64,000 bases of DNA from Methanofollis ethanolicus (GTDB lineage: Archaea > Halobacteriota > Methanomicrobia > Methanomicrobiales > Methanofollaceae). A program made the translations under genes and the position numbers. Shown piece by piece: positions 15,862 to 23,386 of this stretch. The stretch covers positions 186,001 to 250,000 of the forward strand of contig NZ_BCNW01000001.1 in NCBI RefSeq assembly GCF_001571385.1, given 5' to 3'. The notes beneath the pieces were generated by a model. The model was not told where the DNA came from. It saw only the letters and a program-made list of their open reading frames with translations, and did not search any database. The first letter of the stretch is position 1, and each line of letters starts with the position of its first letter.

Positions 15862-16386
15862 ATGAGTGATCTGGTTGTCGTCGGATTTGACGACGAAAAA
15901 ACCGCGTTTAAGGTCAGGGACAAACTCGCACGGATGAGCAAAGAGCATCTGGTCGGGCTCGAAGACCTGGTCGTGGTGGTCCGCCACCAGGACGGGAAGA
16001 CGGACATCAAGCAGTCGACGAGTCTTGCCGGGATAGGTGCGCTGAGCGGGAGTTTCTGGGGCCTGCTCATCGGGCTGATCTTTTTTGTGCCGGTCCTCGG
16101 GCTTGCGATCGGCGCGATCGCCGGGGCTATCGCCGGCCACTTTGCAGACTACGGCATCGACGACAAATTCATCAAGGACGTTTCCGAGACAGTGAAGCCC
16201 GGCAACTCGGCGGTCTTCATGCTGATCAAGGAGGTGACGCCGGATAAGTTCCTCACGGAGATGGCGGAGTTCAAGGGCACGGTTATCAGGACGTCCATGA
16301 CCGCGGAGAACGAGGCAAAACTGAAGGAGGCCTTCGGCGAGGAGGCTCCGGCGGAGAAGGAGAAGGTCGCGGCACCGGCGATGTGA
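15862..16386 (+). CDS. DUF1269 family membrane-associated protein (first copy)
   Basis: This is a 174-residue protein starting at the ATG at 15862 behind GAGGGGG. An N-terminal ferredoxin-like region (VVVGFDDEKTAFKVRDKLARM) is followed by a glycine-rich hydrophobic hairpin at about 55-95, then a second soluble block (FIKDVSETVKPGNSAVFMLI) and a charged tail. This is the DUF1269 pattern, often linked to stress response in archaea and bacteria. A diverged relative lies at 19072-19632. Confidence 0.8.
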   Translation: MSDLVVVGFDDEKTAFKVRDKLARMSKEHLVGLEDLVVVVRHQDGKTDIKQSTSLAGIGALSGSFWGLLIGLIFFVPVLGLAIGAIAGAIAGHFADYGIDDKFIKDVSETVKPGNSAVFMLIKEVTPDKFLTEMAEFKGTVIRTSMTAENEAKLKEAFGEEAPAEKEKVAAPAM

Positions 16387-16426
16387 GAGTGGCCCGAGAA
16401 CCCCACTATTTTTCGTCCACCGCTCA

Positions 16427-16966
16427 TCAAAAGACGATTTTAAGGACACCGATCTTCATGAGCATGAGGACCAGGCAGATCCCGATCCAGCCGAGGGTGA
16501 TGAAAAGGAGAGAGAGGTGACGGTCCCACTGGAGAATCCATGCAATGACGACGCTCGAGTACAGCCCGATGATGGGGAATACCGGGAGGAAGAGGAGAGT
16601 ATAGACGCCATATTTTGAGAGATATTTCATTGTCTGCATCTTTTTTTCGGTTTTTTCAAGCATGGCCCGGACCCGCGCCGACTGTATCGCGAAGGTGTCG
16701 CAGGTCTCGAAGATCGCGAGCACGGCGCCGACCTCGACGAGGGTCATGACCGCAAGGATCATGGCCGGGCGGAGGCCCATCGCAACACCGACGAAGACGG
16801 CGTTCGCCTGGAGGAGGAGAGTGGAGGAGATCAGGCCGAGCACCACGCCCGGCGGGACGGAGAGGGCGAAGCCGAGAAGGAGGGGGAGGAGCAGGGCGAA
16901 GACAACGACGATCAGTATGACCTTTGACGTCTGCCTGAGCAAGGTGAAGAGATGGTCGGGATTCAT
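16427..16966 (-). CDS. Small multidrug-export-like membrane protein
   Basis: This is a 179-residue membrane protein with about five helices, of the type annotated as putative small multi-drug export protein (COG2426-like). The loop after helix 3 (SARVRAMLEKTEKKMQ) is charged. I took the ATG at 16966 because the hydrophobic core begins just after it; the frame remains open to 17083. The substrate is unknown. Confidence 0.65.
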   Translation of the reverse strand: MNPDHLFTLLRQTSKVILIVVVFALLLPLLLGFALSVPPGVVLGLISSTLLLQANAVFVGVAMGLRPAMILAVMTLVEVGAVLAIFETCDTFAIQSARVRAMLEKTEKKMQTMKYLSKYGVYTLLFLPVFPIIGLYSSVVIAWILQWDRHLSLLFITLGWIGICLVLMLMKIGVLKIVF

Positions 16967-17109
16967 GGCGCGGGCCCCGGACAGGAAGGAGAGAAACTCC
17001 TCCAGGTCCCTGGTGTTTCCCCATGGCTCTCTGCCCGGAGATATAGGTTGGGGTGCGGGAGGACGAAAGGAATATAATCGCACAGGGTTTCCTAACCCCT
17101 GGTGTCATC

Positions 17110-17661
17110 ATGAACGGTGAAACGATCCGTGCCGATATCGTGGTCGCGGAGGAAACTATTCCCTGGTGGCTTGTCCTCCTCCAGGGCATCATCGCCCTCA
17201 TCTTCGGGCTGGTCCTGCTCGCATGGCCGGCGCAGACTCTCGTGGTGCTGGTCACCTTCCTCGGGATCTACTGGATGATCATGGGCATCGTCGCTCTTGT
17301 CGGTATGTTCTTCGGCGGGGAGCACGGGATATGGACGGTCGTCTTCGCCCTCCTCGGCATTATCGCCGGCATCGTGGTGCTGGCGTATCCCCTGTACAGC
17401 ACGGCCATCGTTTCTTCGTTCCTGGCGATCCTCATCGGTATCCTGGGGATCGTCATGGGGGCGGCGGCCCTCGTGCAGGGCATGACCGGCGGCGGGTGGG
17501 CGCCGGCACTCCTCGGCGTCCTCAGCATGATGCTCGGCATTGTCCTGCTCGCAAACCCCTTTTTCACCGTCGCATCCCTGGTGCTGCTCCTCGGGATCCT
17601 GGCGATCATCGGTGGGGTGAGCGCGATGGTCTTCTCCTTCCGCCTGCGTGCGGCAGGGTGA
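17110..17661 (+). CDS. HdeD/DUF308 family membrane protein
   Basis: This is a 183-residue protein with six regular short helices in three two-helix repeats, each with a G-rich, (L/I)-G-I-x-x-I/L pattern typical of DUF308/HdeD. HdeD is tied to acid stress in enterobacteria, but its molecular role is unclear. It starts at the ATG at 17110, soon after a TATA-like gaatataatc (17067-17077). Confidence 0.85.
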   Translation: MNGETIRADIVVAEETIPWWLVLLQGIIALIFGLVLLAWPAQTLVVLVTFLGIYWMIMGIVALVGMFFGGEHGIWTVVFALLGIIAGIVVLAYPLYSTAIVSSFLAILIGILGIVMGAAALVQGMTGGGWAPALLGVLSMMLGIVLLANPFFTVASLVLLLGILAIIGGVSAMVFSFRLRAAG

Positions 17662-17869
17662 GAGAGGAGGATATAGATCTCGTACTCCCCGCTCCGGGTA
17701 TCCCCCCTATCCTGGAGGGATATGGAGAGGAACGAGAAACTGATCGAATACCCGCCCGGGACGATGGGCCGGTAGGTGCTGGTCAGCGGGGAGAGGATCG
17801 ATGACCACGAGGTCGAGATCAGGATGGCCCTCGCCCGGCAGTAGGCCGGGGAGACCACCCCTTTTTTCC

Positions 17870-18262
17870 CTATCCGGGTACTCCGAACGCATCTTTCGTG
17901 CCGGGCATCAGGCAGTAGATGAGGATGATACCGTTGATCAGGAGTGCAGGCGCCATCGCCTCCCAGGTGGAGGCACCAAGGACCGAAAGGAGTGCCAGGA
18001 CAAGGTTCAGGATCGAGAGGAGGACGACAAAGACCCATCCCTGCGGGTCGAGGTTCCAGAGCATCCGAAAGACCCAGAGATAGATGAGCGCAAGCATGCC
18101 CCAGAGGATCGCCCCGAGAAGGTCGAAGGTGAAGAAACGCACCGGCCCCAGGGTGACCGGGAGAAGGTGCAGCATCTGCAAGGTATAGACCACGGCCTGG
18201 ATTGCCGCAAGAACGGCCAGGAACGCGAGGACAGTAATACCAAATGGTCGGTTTCGTGCCAT
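17870..18262 (-). CDS. Four-helix membrane protein
   Basis: This is a 130-residue protein starting MARNRPFGITVLAFLAVLAAI (in part) with helices at about 7-28, 45-65, 75-95 and 105-122. It looks like small archaeal membrane proteins related to DUF2127, but I am not certain. It is convergent with the HdeD-like gene, separated by about 200 bases that contain no clear gene. Function unknown. Confidence 0.6.
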   Translation of the reverse strand: MARNRPFGITVLAFLAVLAAIQAVVYTLQMLHLLPVTLGPVRFFTFDLLGAILWGMLALIYLWVFRMLWNLDPQGWVFVVLLSILNLVLALLSVLGASTWEAMAPALLINGIILIYCLMPGTKDAFGVPG

Positions 18263-18523
18263 GACAACAATCATCTCCAGACCGCCCGCCCCGGGCGGTA
18301 CCCGGAGAAGATCTTCCCCATATATATCATCGCCGGACCCCTCGATCTCCTCGTCCCGGCGGCCATCAGGAGATAAATCCCTCCATAGGGTGGTGATAAC
18401 AGAGGGAACACTGCACCGGGGAGAGGCGATGACGATGCACGAAGATATATATTTGATTCGGTATACTTGGCGGTCAGAGACCGGGCAGGCACATCCGCCT
18501 TCAGTCCGGTCCGGAGGGAGAAG

Positions 18524-18946
18524 ATGAAAAAAGAGACAATCGGGATCTGTATCGGCATCGCCCTGCTGGCGGTCATCGCCGTCGCCGGGTGTACCCAGCA
18601 GCCCACGAGTCAGCAGGCCGAGGCACAACTCTGCCAGAGTCTGGCAGACCTGGACCAGGCATTAAAGAAGGTCGAGGCGATCAACAGGGACTCGACGGTC
18701 GGGGACCTGCGAGCGGCCGAGGCCGAGGTCACAACAGCGATGGAAAGTGTCAGGTCATCGGCGAAAGACCTGAAATCGGCGCGGGTGACCGAACTCGAGA
18801 CGGCGTACACCAACCTGGACAACGCAGTCAGGAGCGTTCCTGAAAGTGCCACCCTGGGGGAGGGTCTGTCATCGGTCACGGAACAGCGCGTCGCCTTCAG
18901 GCAGGCATGGCAGAACCTCTTTACCGAATTGAAGTGCACGCCCTGA
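18524..18946 (+). CDS. Lipoprotein with helical domain
   Basis: This is a 140-residue secreted protein with a lipoprotein signal peptide ending in the lipobox AVAGC (Cys at about 23). The mature part is helical and coiled-coil-like (QLCQSLADLDQALKKVEAI in part). The ATG at 18524 follows a good GGAGGGAG, and a TATA tract (AGATATATATTT, about 18438-18450) lies upstream. It is anchored outside the membrane. Function unknown. Confidence 0.75.
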   Translation: MKKETIGICIGIALLAVIAVAGCTQQPTSQQAEAQLCQSLADLDQALKKVEAINRDSTVGDLRAAEAEVTTAMESVRSSAKDLKSARVTELETAYTNLDNAVRSVPESATLGEGLSSVTEQRVAFRQAWQNLFTELKCTP

Positions 18947-19071
18947 GGCCGCATGAGCCGCACAATCCGGTAAGGACGCCACACCACAATAATCACCATA
19001 TTTTTATAGTGTGCTGTCATGACACAGGTCGCCCCTTCCCGGCACAGGGAAGGAATGATGGAGGAAGAGAG

Positions 19072-19632
19072 ATGGCAAACGTGATGTACGGACCGATGCA
19101 GATGGTCGTGATCGGCTTCGACGAACCTGAGTTCCACGGAAAGGTCCTCAAGGAACTGAGGTCCCTGCGCGAAAAAGGTACGATGAGGCTGATCGACCTG
19201 CTCTTTGTCTGGAAGGACGCCAGCGGCAAAGTCACCGAGTTTCAGGCGACCGATCTCACCGAGGAGGAGAGACTGCGCTTCGGCGCCGTTGTGGGAGCCC
19301 TGATCGGGTTCGGGGCCGCCGGGAAAGAGGGGGCGCGTGCCGGCGCGGAGGCGGGTGCGGAGCGGGTGGCGGAGTACGACTTCGGCATCGCCGCGGACGA
19401 CCTCACCACGATCGCCGACGCCATTCCGGCGGACAGCGCCGCAGCCGTGATGCTTATCGAGCACACCTGGGCGATCGGGCTCAAGCAGGCGCTGCGCGAT
19501 GCCGGCGGCTTCGTGCTCGCGCAGGGGATGGTGACACCCGAGGCCCTGCTGCTCGCCGGGGCAGACCTTGCTGCGGCGGTCGAGGCCGCGGACAAGGAGG
19601 AGAAGAAAAAGGTCGCAATTCCGGCACAGTGA
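19072..19632 (+). CDS. DUF1269-like/DUF6325 protein (second copy)
   Basis: This is a 186-residue protein with the same N-terminal opening as DUF1269 members (MQMVVIGFDEPEFHGKVLKEL) but with a short Ala/Gly-rich centre (GAEAGAERVAEYDFG) in place of a strong membrane hairpin. A TATA-like ATATTTTTATA at about 19001-19011 and GGAGGAAGAGAG before the ATG at 19072 support this start. It is related to the gene at 15862 and likely shares its stress-linked, undefined role. Confidence 0.72.
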   Translation: MANVMYGPMQMVVIGFDEPEFHGKVLKELRSLREKGTMRLIDLLFVWKDASGKVTEFQATDLTEEERLRFGAVVGALIGFGAAGKEGARAGAEAGAERVAEYDFGIAADDLTTIADAIPADSAAAVMLIEHTWAIGLKQALRDAGGFVLAQGMVTPEALLLAGADLAAAVEAADKEEKKKVAIPAQ

Positions 19633-19648
19633 GCAGGCGTACCCCGCC

Positions 19649-19864
19649 TCACCCGCTGACCAGGCGGGTGATGTCCCGGAAGAAGGCGTAGGCCTGCGTG
19701 TGGACAATTGCACCGGAGAGATCGGCATCGGCCTGGGTTCCCGGGGTGGCATCGACGGCGGCGCGGATATCTGCTGCGGGCGGGGTCTCTGCCGGGCTGC
19801 ACCCGGCGACGATCACCGCCACCAGCACGAGCAATATGGTAAAAATGACATAGCGTGACAACAT
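19649..19864 (-). CDS. Small lipoprotein
   Basis: This is a 71-residue protein with a signal peptide and lipobox VAGC (Cys at about 22), then a short Ala/Asp-rich mature part. The ATG at 19864 is chosen because it directly opens the signal peptide. It is convergent with the DUF1269-like gene. Function unknown. Confidence 0.55.
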   Translation of the reverse strand: MLSRYVIFTILLVLVAVIVAGCSPAETPPAADIRAAVDATPGTQADADLSGAIVHTQAYAFFRDITRLVSG

Positions 19865-19972
19865 CGGGTGTTCTCCCTCCGGAGAGAGGAGGGGGAATGC
19901 CACTCATGTCATTTATAATTTCTGCGGGGGGCCGGGTAAAACACTATATGTCGCCGCACCCCACGCACGTCC

Positions 19973-20989
19973 ATGCAGTGTCCGGTCTGCGGGGGGGAGT
20001 GCGTCAGGGACGCGGCGGAGGTCGTCGGGACCGTGCCCGCCGTTTTTTCCCCCTGCGGAGAGTGCAGGGCCGCGCCGCTCGACAAGGCGGCCCCCCTGCC
20101 GCAGAACTATGAACCGGCCGCGCCCTGTTCCTGCGGGCGGCGTTTTATCGACGATGTCTTCGCCGCCATCTACCTCGTCCTCCGGGAGGAGGGGGCGATC
20201 GCCGGCACCGAGCCCCTGCGAGCCGCAGGGACGCCGGTCGTCCACCCGGCCTTCGCCCTCGCCGCACCGCCCTTCCTCCCGGCCAGGTCCCTTGTCCTGC
20301 TCTCCCCCCATCCCGACCGCAGGGCGGCGGAGAGGATCGTCCGCGAGGTGCCCGAGGTGCGGGGCGTGGTGCGGACAGGCGCGGCGGTTCCCGGCCTCGA
20401 CAGGGGCGGAACGGCCGCCCACGAGATCCTCGCGGGCTGCGACGTCCAGGCGAATATCTTCCCCACCTCCATCGGCGAGGTCGTCGTGTACAAGGAACTT
20501 TCCCGGACGCACATCGAGTTCCCCCGCCCGGTCAACCCGAAGATCAGGGCGGTCGAGAGGGAGGTCGGCAGGCACGCTCCCCATACCTTCGTCGATGCCT
20601 GCTCCGGCGCGGGGACGCTCGGCCTTGCCGCGGCCCTTGCCGGCGTGCCCGAGGTGGTCTTCTGCGACGCCCACGGCCCGGCCGCCTTCTGGACCGCGGT
20701 CAATATCCGGGCAAACAGGGGCGCCCTCCTCGTCGACGAGGTCGCCATTCATGCAGAGAGAGACGAAATGCCCGAGGTGAGGGACGAACCCGTCCTCATC
20801 GCCGAGGCATGGGGCGACCAGCACCTCCTCGTCTACCACGGCGACCTCGCCCGCCTTCCTCCCCTGCTAAAGAGGCCCGAACGTACCCTTGCAGCCCTTG
20901 ACATCTTCGGAAAGGAGGACCCTGACGCCTGCGGGCGAGTACTCTCCGCGTGGCGCGGCGCGGGGGGAGGGAAGGCATTTATCCCGTGA
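19973..20989 (+). CDS. Methyltransferase-like protein with N-terminal zinc-ribbon cysteines
   Basis: This is a 338-residue protein. The N terminus has C-x2-C (3, 6) and further cysteines at about 11, 28, 31 and 52-54 that suggest a zinc ribbon. The C-terminal half has a SAM-binding-like DACSGAGTLGLAAAL, then VFCDAHGPAAFW and LAALDIFGKEDPD, a Rossmann methyltransferase pattern. I do not know its substrate. It looks like a conserved protein of methanogens. The promoter of the SRP RNA lies inside its 3' end. Confidence 0.65.
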   Translation: MQCPVCGGECVRDAAEVVGTVPAVFSPCGECRAAPLDKAAPLPQNYEPAAPCSCGRRFIDDVFAAIYLVLREEGAIAGTEPLRAAGTPVVHPAFALAAPPFLPARSLVLLSPHPDRRAAERIVREVPEVRGVVRTGAAVPGLDRGGTAAHEILAGCDVQANIFPTSIGEVVVYKELSRTHIEFPRPVNPKIRAVEREVGRHAPHTFVDACSGAGTLGLAAALAGVPEVVFCDAHGPAAFWTAVNIRANRGALLVDEVAIHAERDEMPEVRDEPVLIAEAWGDQHLLVYHGDLARLPPLLKRPERTLAALDIFGKEDPDACGRVLSAWRGAGGGKAFIP

Positions 20990-21003
20990 ACCATAGTACA
21001 TAT

Positions 21004-21311
21004 GGGGACTAGCCTGGGTGGCTCGGCGTCACCTGTGATCCGAAATCGCCGGTATGCGGAGGGCGAAGTCCGAGGAAGGCTCTGGCGATCTGCTGGCGCC
21101 CTGTGTGTTCCGACTGAGAAACCTTGTCCCATGAGGTCGACGGAGAGGACTCGATGCCCTGTAGGGGGCAAAGACCTCGTACCGCGGAGACCGGTTCAGG
21201 CCCGGAAGGGAGCAGACTTACCGTGGACGTGCGGCGCCCATGGGGGTGCGGGGTGGAGAAGGAGTGCCAGGACAAGAGCAGGCACGCATTGTCGACCGAG
21301 GACCCGTCCCC
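21004..21311 (+). ncRNA. Signal recognition particle RNA (archaeal 7S RNA)
   Basis: This is an RNA of about 308 nt whose ends pair (GGGGAC at 21004 with GTCCCC at 21306). The conserved helix-8 motif for SRP54 binding is present at about 21192-21215 (GTTCAGGCCCGGAAGGGAGC), and the SRP19-binding helix-6 region lies just before it. A TATA-like CATTTATCC at about 20974-20982 is at the expected distance upstream. It forms the scaffold of the particle that targets membrane and secreted proteins. Confidence 0.93.
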
Positions 21312-21326
21312 AATTGACTGATCTCC

Positions 21327-22289
21327 ATGTCAAAAGTCACTGTTGTCGGAGCCACGGGAAGGCTTGGCTCTTTTGCTTCTCATTCTATCTCAGGTATCCC
21401 TCACGTCGATGAGGTGCTTCTCATGGGGCGGCCTGGCAGGGAACAGTCTCTTGCAGGGCTCTGTCATGATCTCACGGACTCGTGCGCCGCACGCGGGATA
21501 GGGACGGCCTTTACCTGGAGCACACGCCCCGAGGACTATGCCGACTCAGACGTCGTCGTGGTCACGGCAGGGGTGCCGCGCCAGGAAGGACAGGACCGCA
21601 TCGACCTTGCCCTCGGGAACGCCCGGATCATCGCCCCGATCGCCGAAGAGGTCGGCAGCCACGCTCCTGAAGCGACCGTCCTCATGATCACGAACCCGGT
21701 CGACGTGATGACCGCGGTCTTTCTCCGGTACTCGAGGATGGACCCGAGACAGGTCTTCGGCCTGGGTACTCACCTGGACTCGATGCGGCTGAAGGCACTG
21801 ATCGCCGACCACTTCCACGTCCATGTGAGCGAGGTCCACACACGCATCATCGGCGAGCACGGCGAGAGCATGGTCCCGCTCTGGTCCGCGACGACGATCG
21901 GCGGCATCAGGATCTCGAACCTGCCGGCGTTTTCCAGTCTCCCGATGGAGGATATGGTGAACAGGGTCAAGAGCAGCGGCAGTTTCATCATCAAAAACAG
22001 CGGGGCAACGGTCTATGGGCCGGGCGACGCCATCGCAACCCTGATCCAGACGGTCCTTGCAAACGAGAACAGGATCCTGACGGTCTCCTGTTACATTAAA
22101 AGCGAGGTCCACAATGTCGGGAACACCTGCATCGGCGTACCGGCACGGGTCAACCGCGAGGGTGTATTCCCTGTGGCGATCCGGATCGAGGAGAACGAAC
22201 TGGCCGCGTTCCGCGCCTCGGTCGAGAAGATCCGCGGGATCACGCAACAGGTCCTGGAAAAAATGGACGAGATCAGATCATCCGATTGA
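21327..22289 (+). CDS. mdh: Malate dehydrogenase, lactate/malate dehydrogenase superfamily
   Basis: This is a 320-residue NAD(P)-dependent dehydrogenase. The nucleotide-binding GATGRLGS lies at 8-15, TAGVPRQEGQ at the loop over the active site, TNPVDVMT, GTHLDSMRLK (catalytic Asp and substrate Arg) and IIGEHGES with the catalytic His at 178. It converts malate and oxaloacetate, probably in the incomplete citrate pathway used for biosynthesis. It begins 15 bases after the SRP RNA. Confidence 0.88.
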   Translation: MSKVTVVGATGRLGSFASHSISGIPHVDEVLLMGRPGREQSLAGLCHDLTDSCAARGIGTAFTWSTRPEDYADSDVVVVTAGVPRQEGQDRIDLALGNARIIAPIAEEVGSHAPEATVLMITNPVDVMTAVFLRYSRMDPRQVFGLGTHLDSMRLKALIADHFHVHVSEVHTRIIGEHGESMVPLWSATTIGGIRISNLPAFSSLPMEDMVNRVKSSGSFIIKNSGATVYGPGDAIATLIQTVLANENRILTVSCYIKSEVHNVGNTCIGVPARVNREGVFPVAIRIEENELAAFRASVEKIRGITQQVLEKMDEIRSSD

Positions 22290-22533
22290 CGTCGGTGATC
22301 TCGGCGCTTGCAATGCCTTCGACAGCGGCGAGTTTCGACTCCAGAGCGTCGGTGGCGCCTTCTTCATCCTCGATGATGGCGGCGACCTTGAGAGCGAAGA
22401 GCCCGAAACCGATCGGTTCTTCCCTGACGTCGTCAATGCCCGGAACTGTGGCCTTGATGGCCGTCTTGAGGTCTTCAACCGCAATTTCGGCTGATTCAGG
22501 CATGAGTTTCAGAATGACGGCGACTTTTCCCAT
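22273..22533 (-). CDS. ef1b: Elongation factor 1-beta (aEF-1B)
   Basis: This 86-residue protein is the nucleotide-exchange factor that recharges EF-1 alpha with GTP. The sequence (VAVILKLMPESAEIAVEDLK and EEPIGFGLFALKVAAIIED in part) is the compact ferredoxin-like archaeal form with normal length. The ATG at 22533 is two bases from the stop of the zinc-ribbon gene, so they form an operon. Its 3' end overlaps the 3' end of mdh by 17 bases in convergent orientation. Confidence 0.93.
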   Translation of the reverse strand: MGKVAVILKLMPESAEIAVEDLKTAIKATVPGIDDVREEPIGFGLFALKVAAIIEDEEGATDALESKLAAVEGIASAEITDVNRMI

Positions 22534-22535
22534 GG

Positions 22536-22697
22536 TTATGGCCCCTGGTACCCGCATTTTTCGCAGGTGTAGGCGATGCTCTGTTCCCTGCACTGGGCAC
22601 AGCGCCTGATCTCGTTCCCACAGCCGGGACAGTTAAACCTGGTCGCACCACGTTCGGCGAGGGGTGCGTTGCATGACGTGCATTTTTCCATAGCCAT
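22536..22697 (-). CDS. Small zinc-ribbon protein with four CxxC motifs
   Basis: This 53-residue protein carries four C-x2-C pairs (CTSC, CPGC, CAQC, CEKC), enough for two zinc sites. It fits the archaeal zinc-ribbon family often annotated as RNA-binding and commonly paired with EF-1 beta. Two ATGs (22697 and 22691) are possible; the first has GGGGTTTAT upstream. Confidence 0.85.
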   Translation of the reverse strand: MAMEKCTSCNAPLAERGATRFNCPGCGNEIRRCAQCREQSIAYTCEKCGYQGP

Positions 22698-22744
22698 AGA
22701 TAAACCCCAATTAAGAGTTAGTGATCTTTGCATCTTATGTGCAA

Positions 22745-23335
22745 TTAAATGCTCGTATAGACGCGGGTACAGGGCACGCTCTCACCTTCGAGGAGTCGGA
22801 GGAGGCGCCCTTCGACCCGGCCGTTCACGATCCGTGCGGGAATACGGTGGGCGAAGAGGTACGGGAGGAGGAGGGGGTCGACCTCGTCGCAGGGGAAGGG
22901 CTCGCGGACTGCGGCGACCGGGACGCCGCCGCGCGTCAGGGCGTCCACCGACTTGACCAGGACAAGGGAGGCCCCGGTCTGCCGGGCGGCCCAGGCGGCG
23001 ATGGTGTCCGAGGTGACGGCCCAGGAGTGCGGGAGGGGGTCGTGCGCCCTGAGGGCGGCATAGGGGAGGAAGACCGCCGGGCCTTCGGGCACGGCGAGGT
23101 CGGCGGTCACCGGGATGCCGAAGGAGGAGAGGTACCAGCCGTAGGCCTCCATGGCGGCGACGGCCATCCAGTGGGCCGGGGTGTCGGGCGGCGCGAGGGC
23201 CCGGACGGCGTCGGCGAACTGCCCGCCGCCGGGCACGATCAGGGCCGGCACCCCGGCGTCGAGCACCTCCCCGACCACCGCGGCGGCGCGGTCTGTCAGG
23301 CTCCCCCCGACCTTGACGACGACTGGCAGGTCCAT
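22745..23335 (-). CDS. mfnE: Amino acid kinase family protein, probable methanofuran-pathway kinase MfnE
   Basis: This is a 196-residue kinase of the aspartokinase/uridylate-kinase fold (VVKVGGSL at 6-13, IVPGGGQFAD at about 33-42, VTSDTIAAWAA, and LVLVKSVDAL). In methanogens this short, aspartokinase-like family includes MfnE, which phosphorylates aminomethyl-furan phosphate to its diphosphate for methanofuran. I assign that name by length and overall pattern, not by a specific active-site signature. It is divergent from the phospholipase-like gene with only 51 bases between the starts. Confidence 0.62.
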   Translation of the reverse strand: MDLPVVVKVGGSLTDRAAAVVGEVLDAGVPALIVPGGGQFADAVRALAPPDTPAHWMAVAAMEAYGWYLSSFGIPVTADLAVPEGPAVFLPYAALRAHDPLPHSWAVTSDTIAAWAARQTGASLVLVKSVDALTRGGVPVAAVREPFPCDEVDPLLLPYLFAHRIPARIVNGRVEGRLLRLLEGESVPCTRVYTSI

Positions 23336-23386
23336 GATCCGCGTGGACCGGCTGATTATAAAAACCCGGGGGGAGGAACGAAGAGT

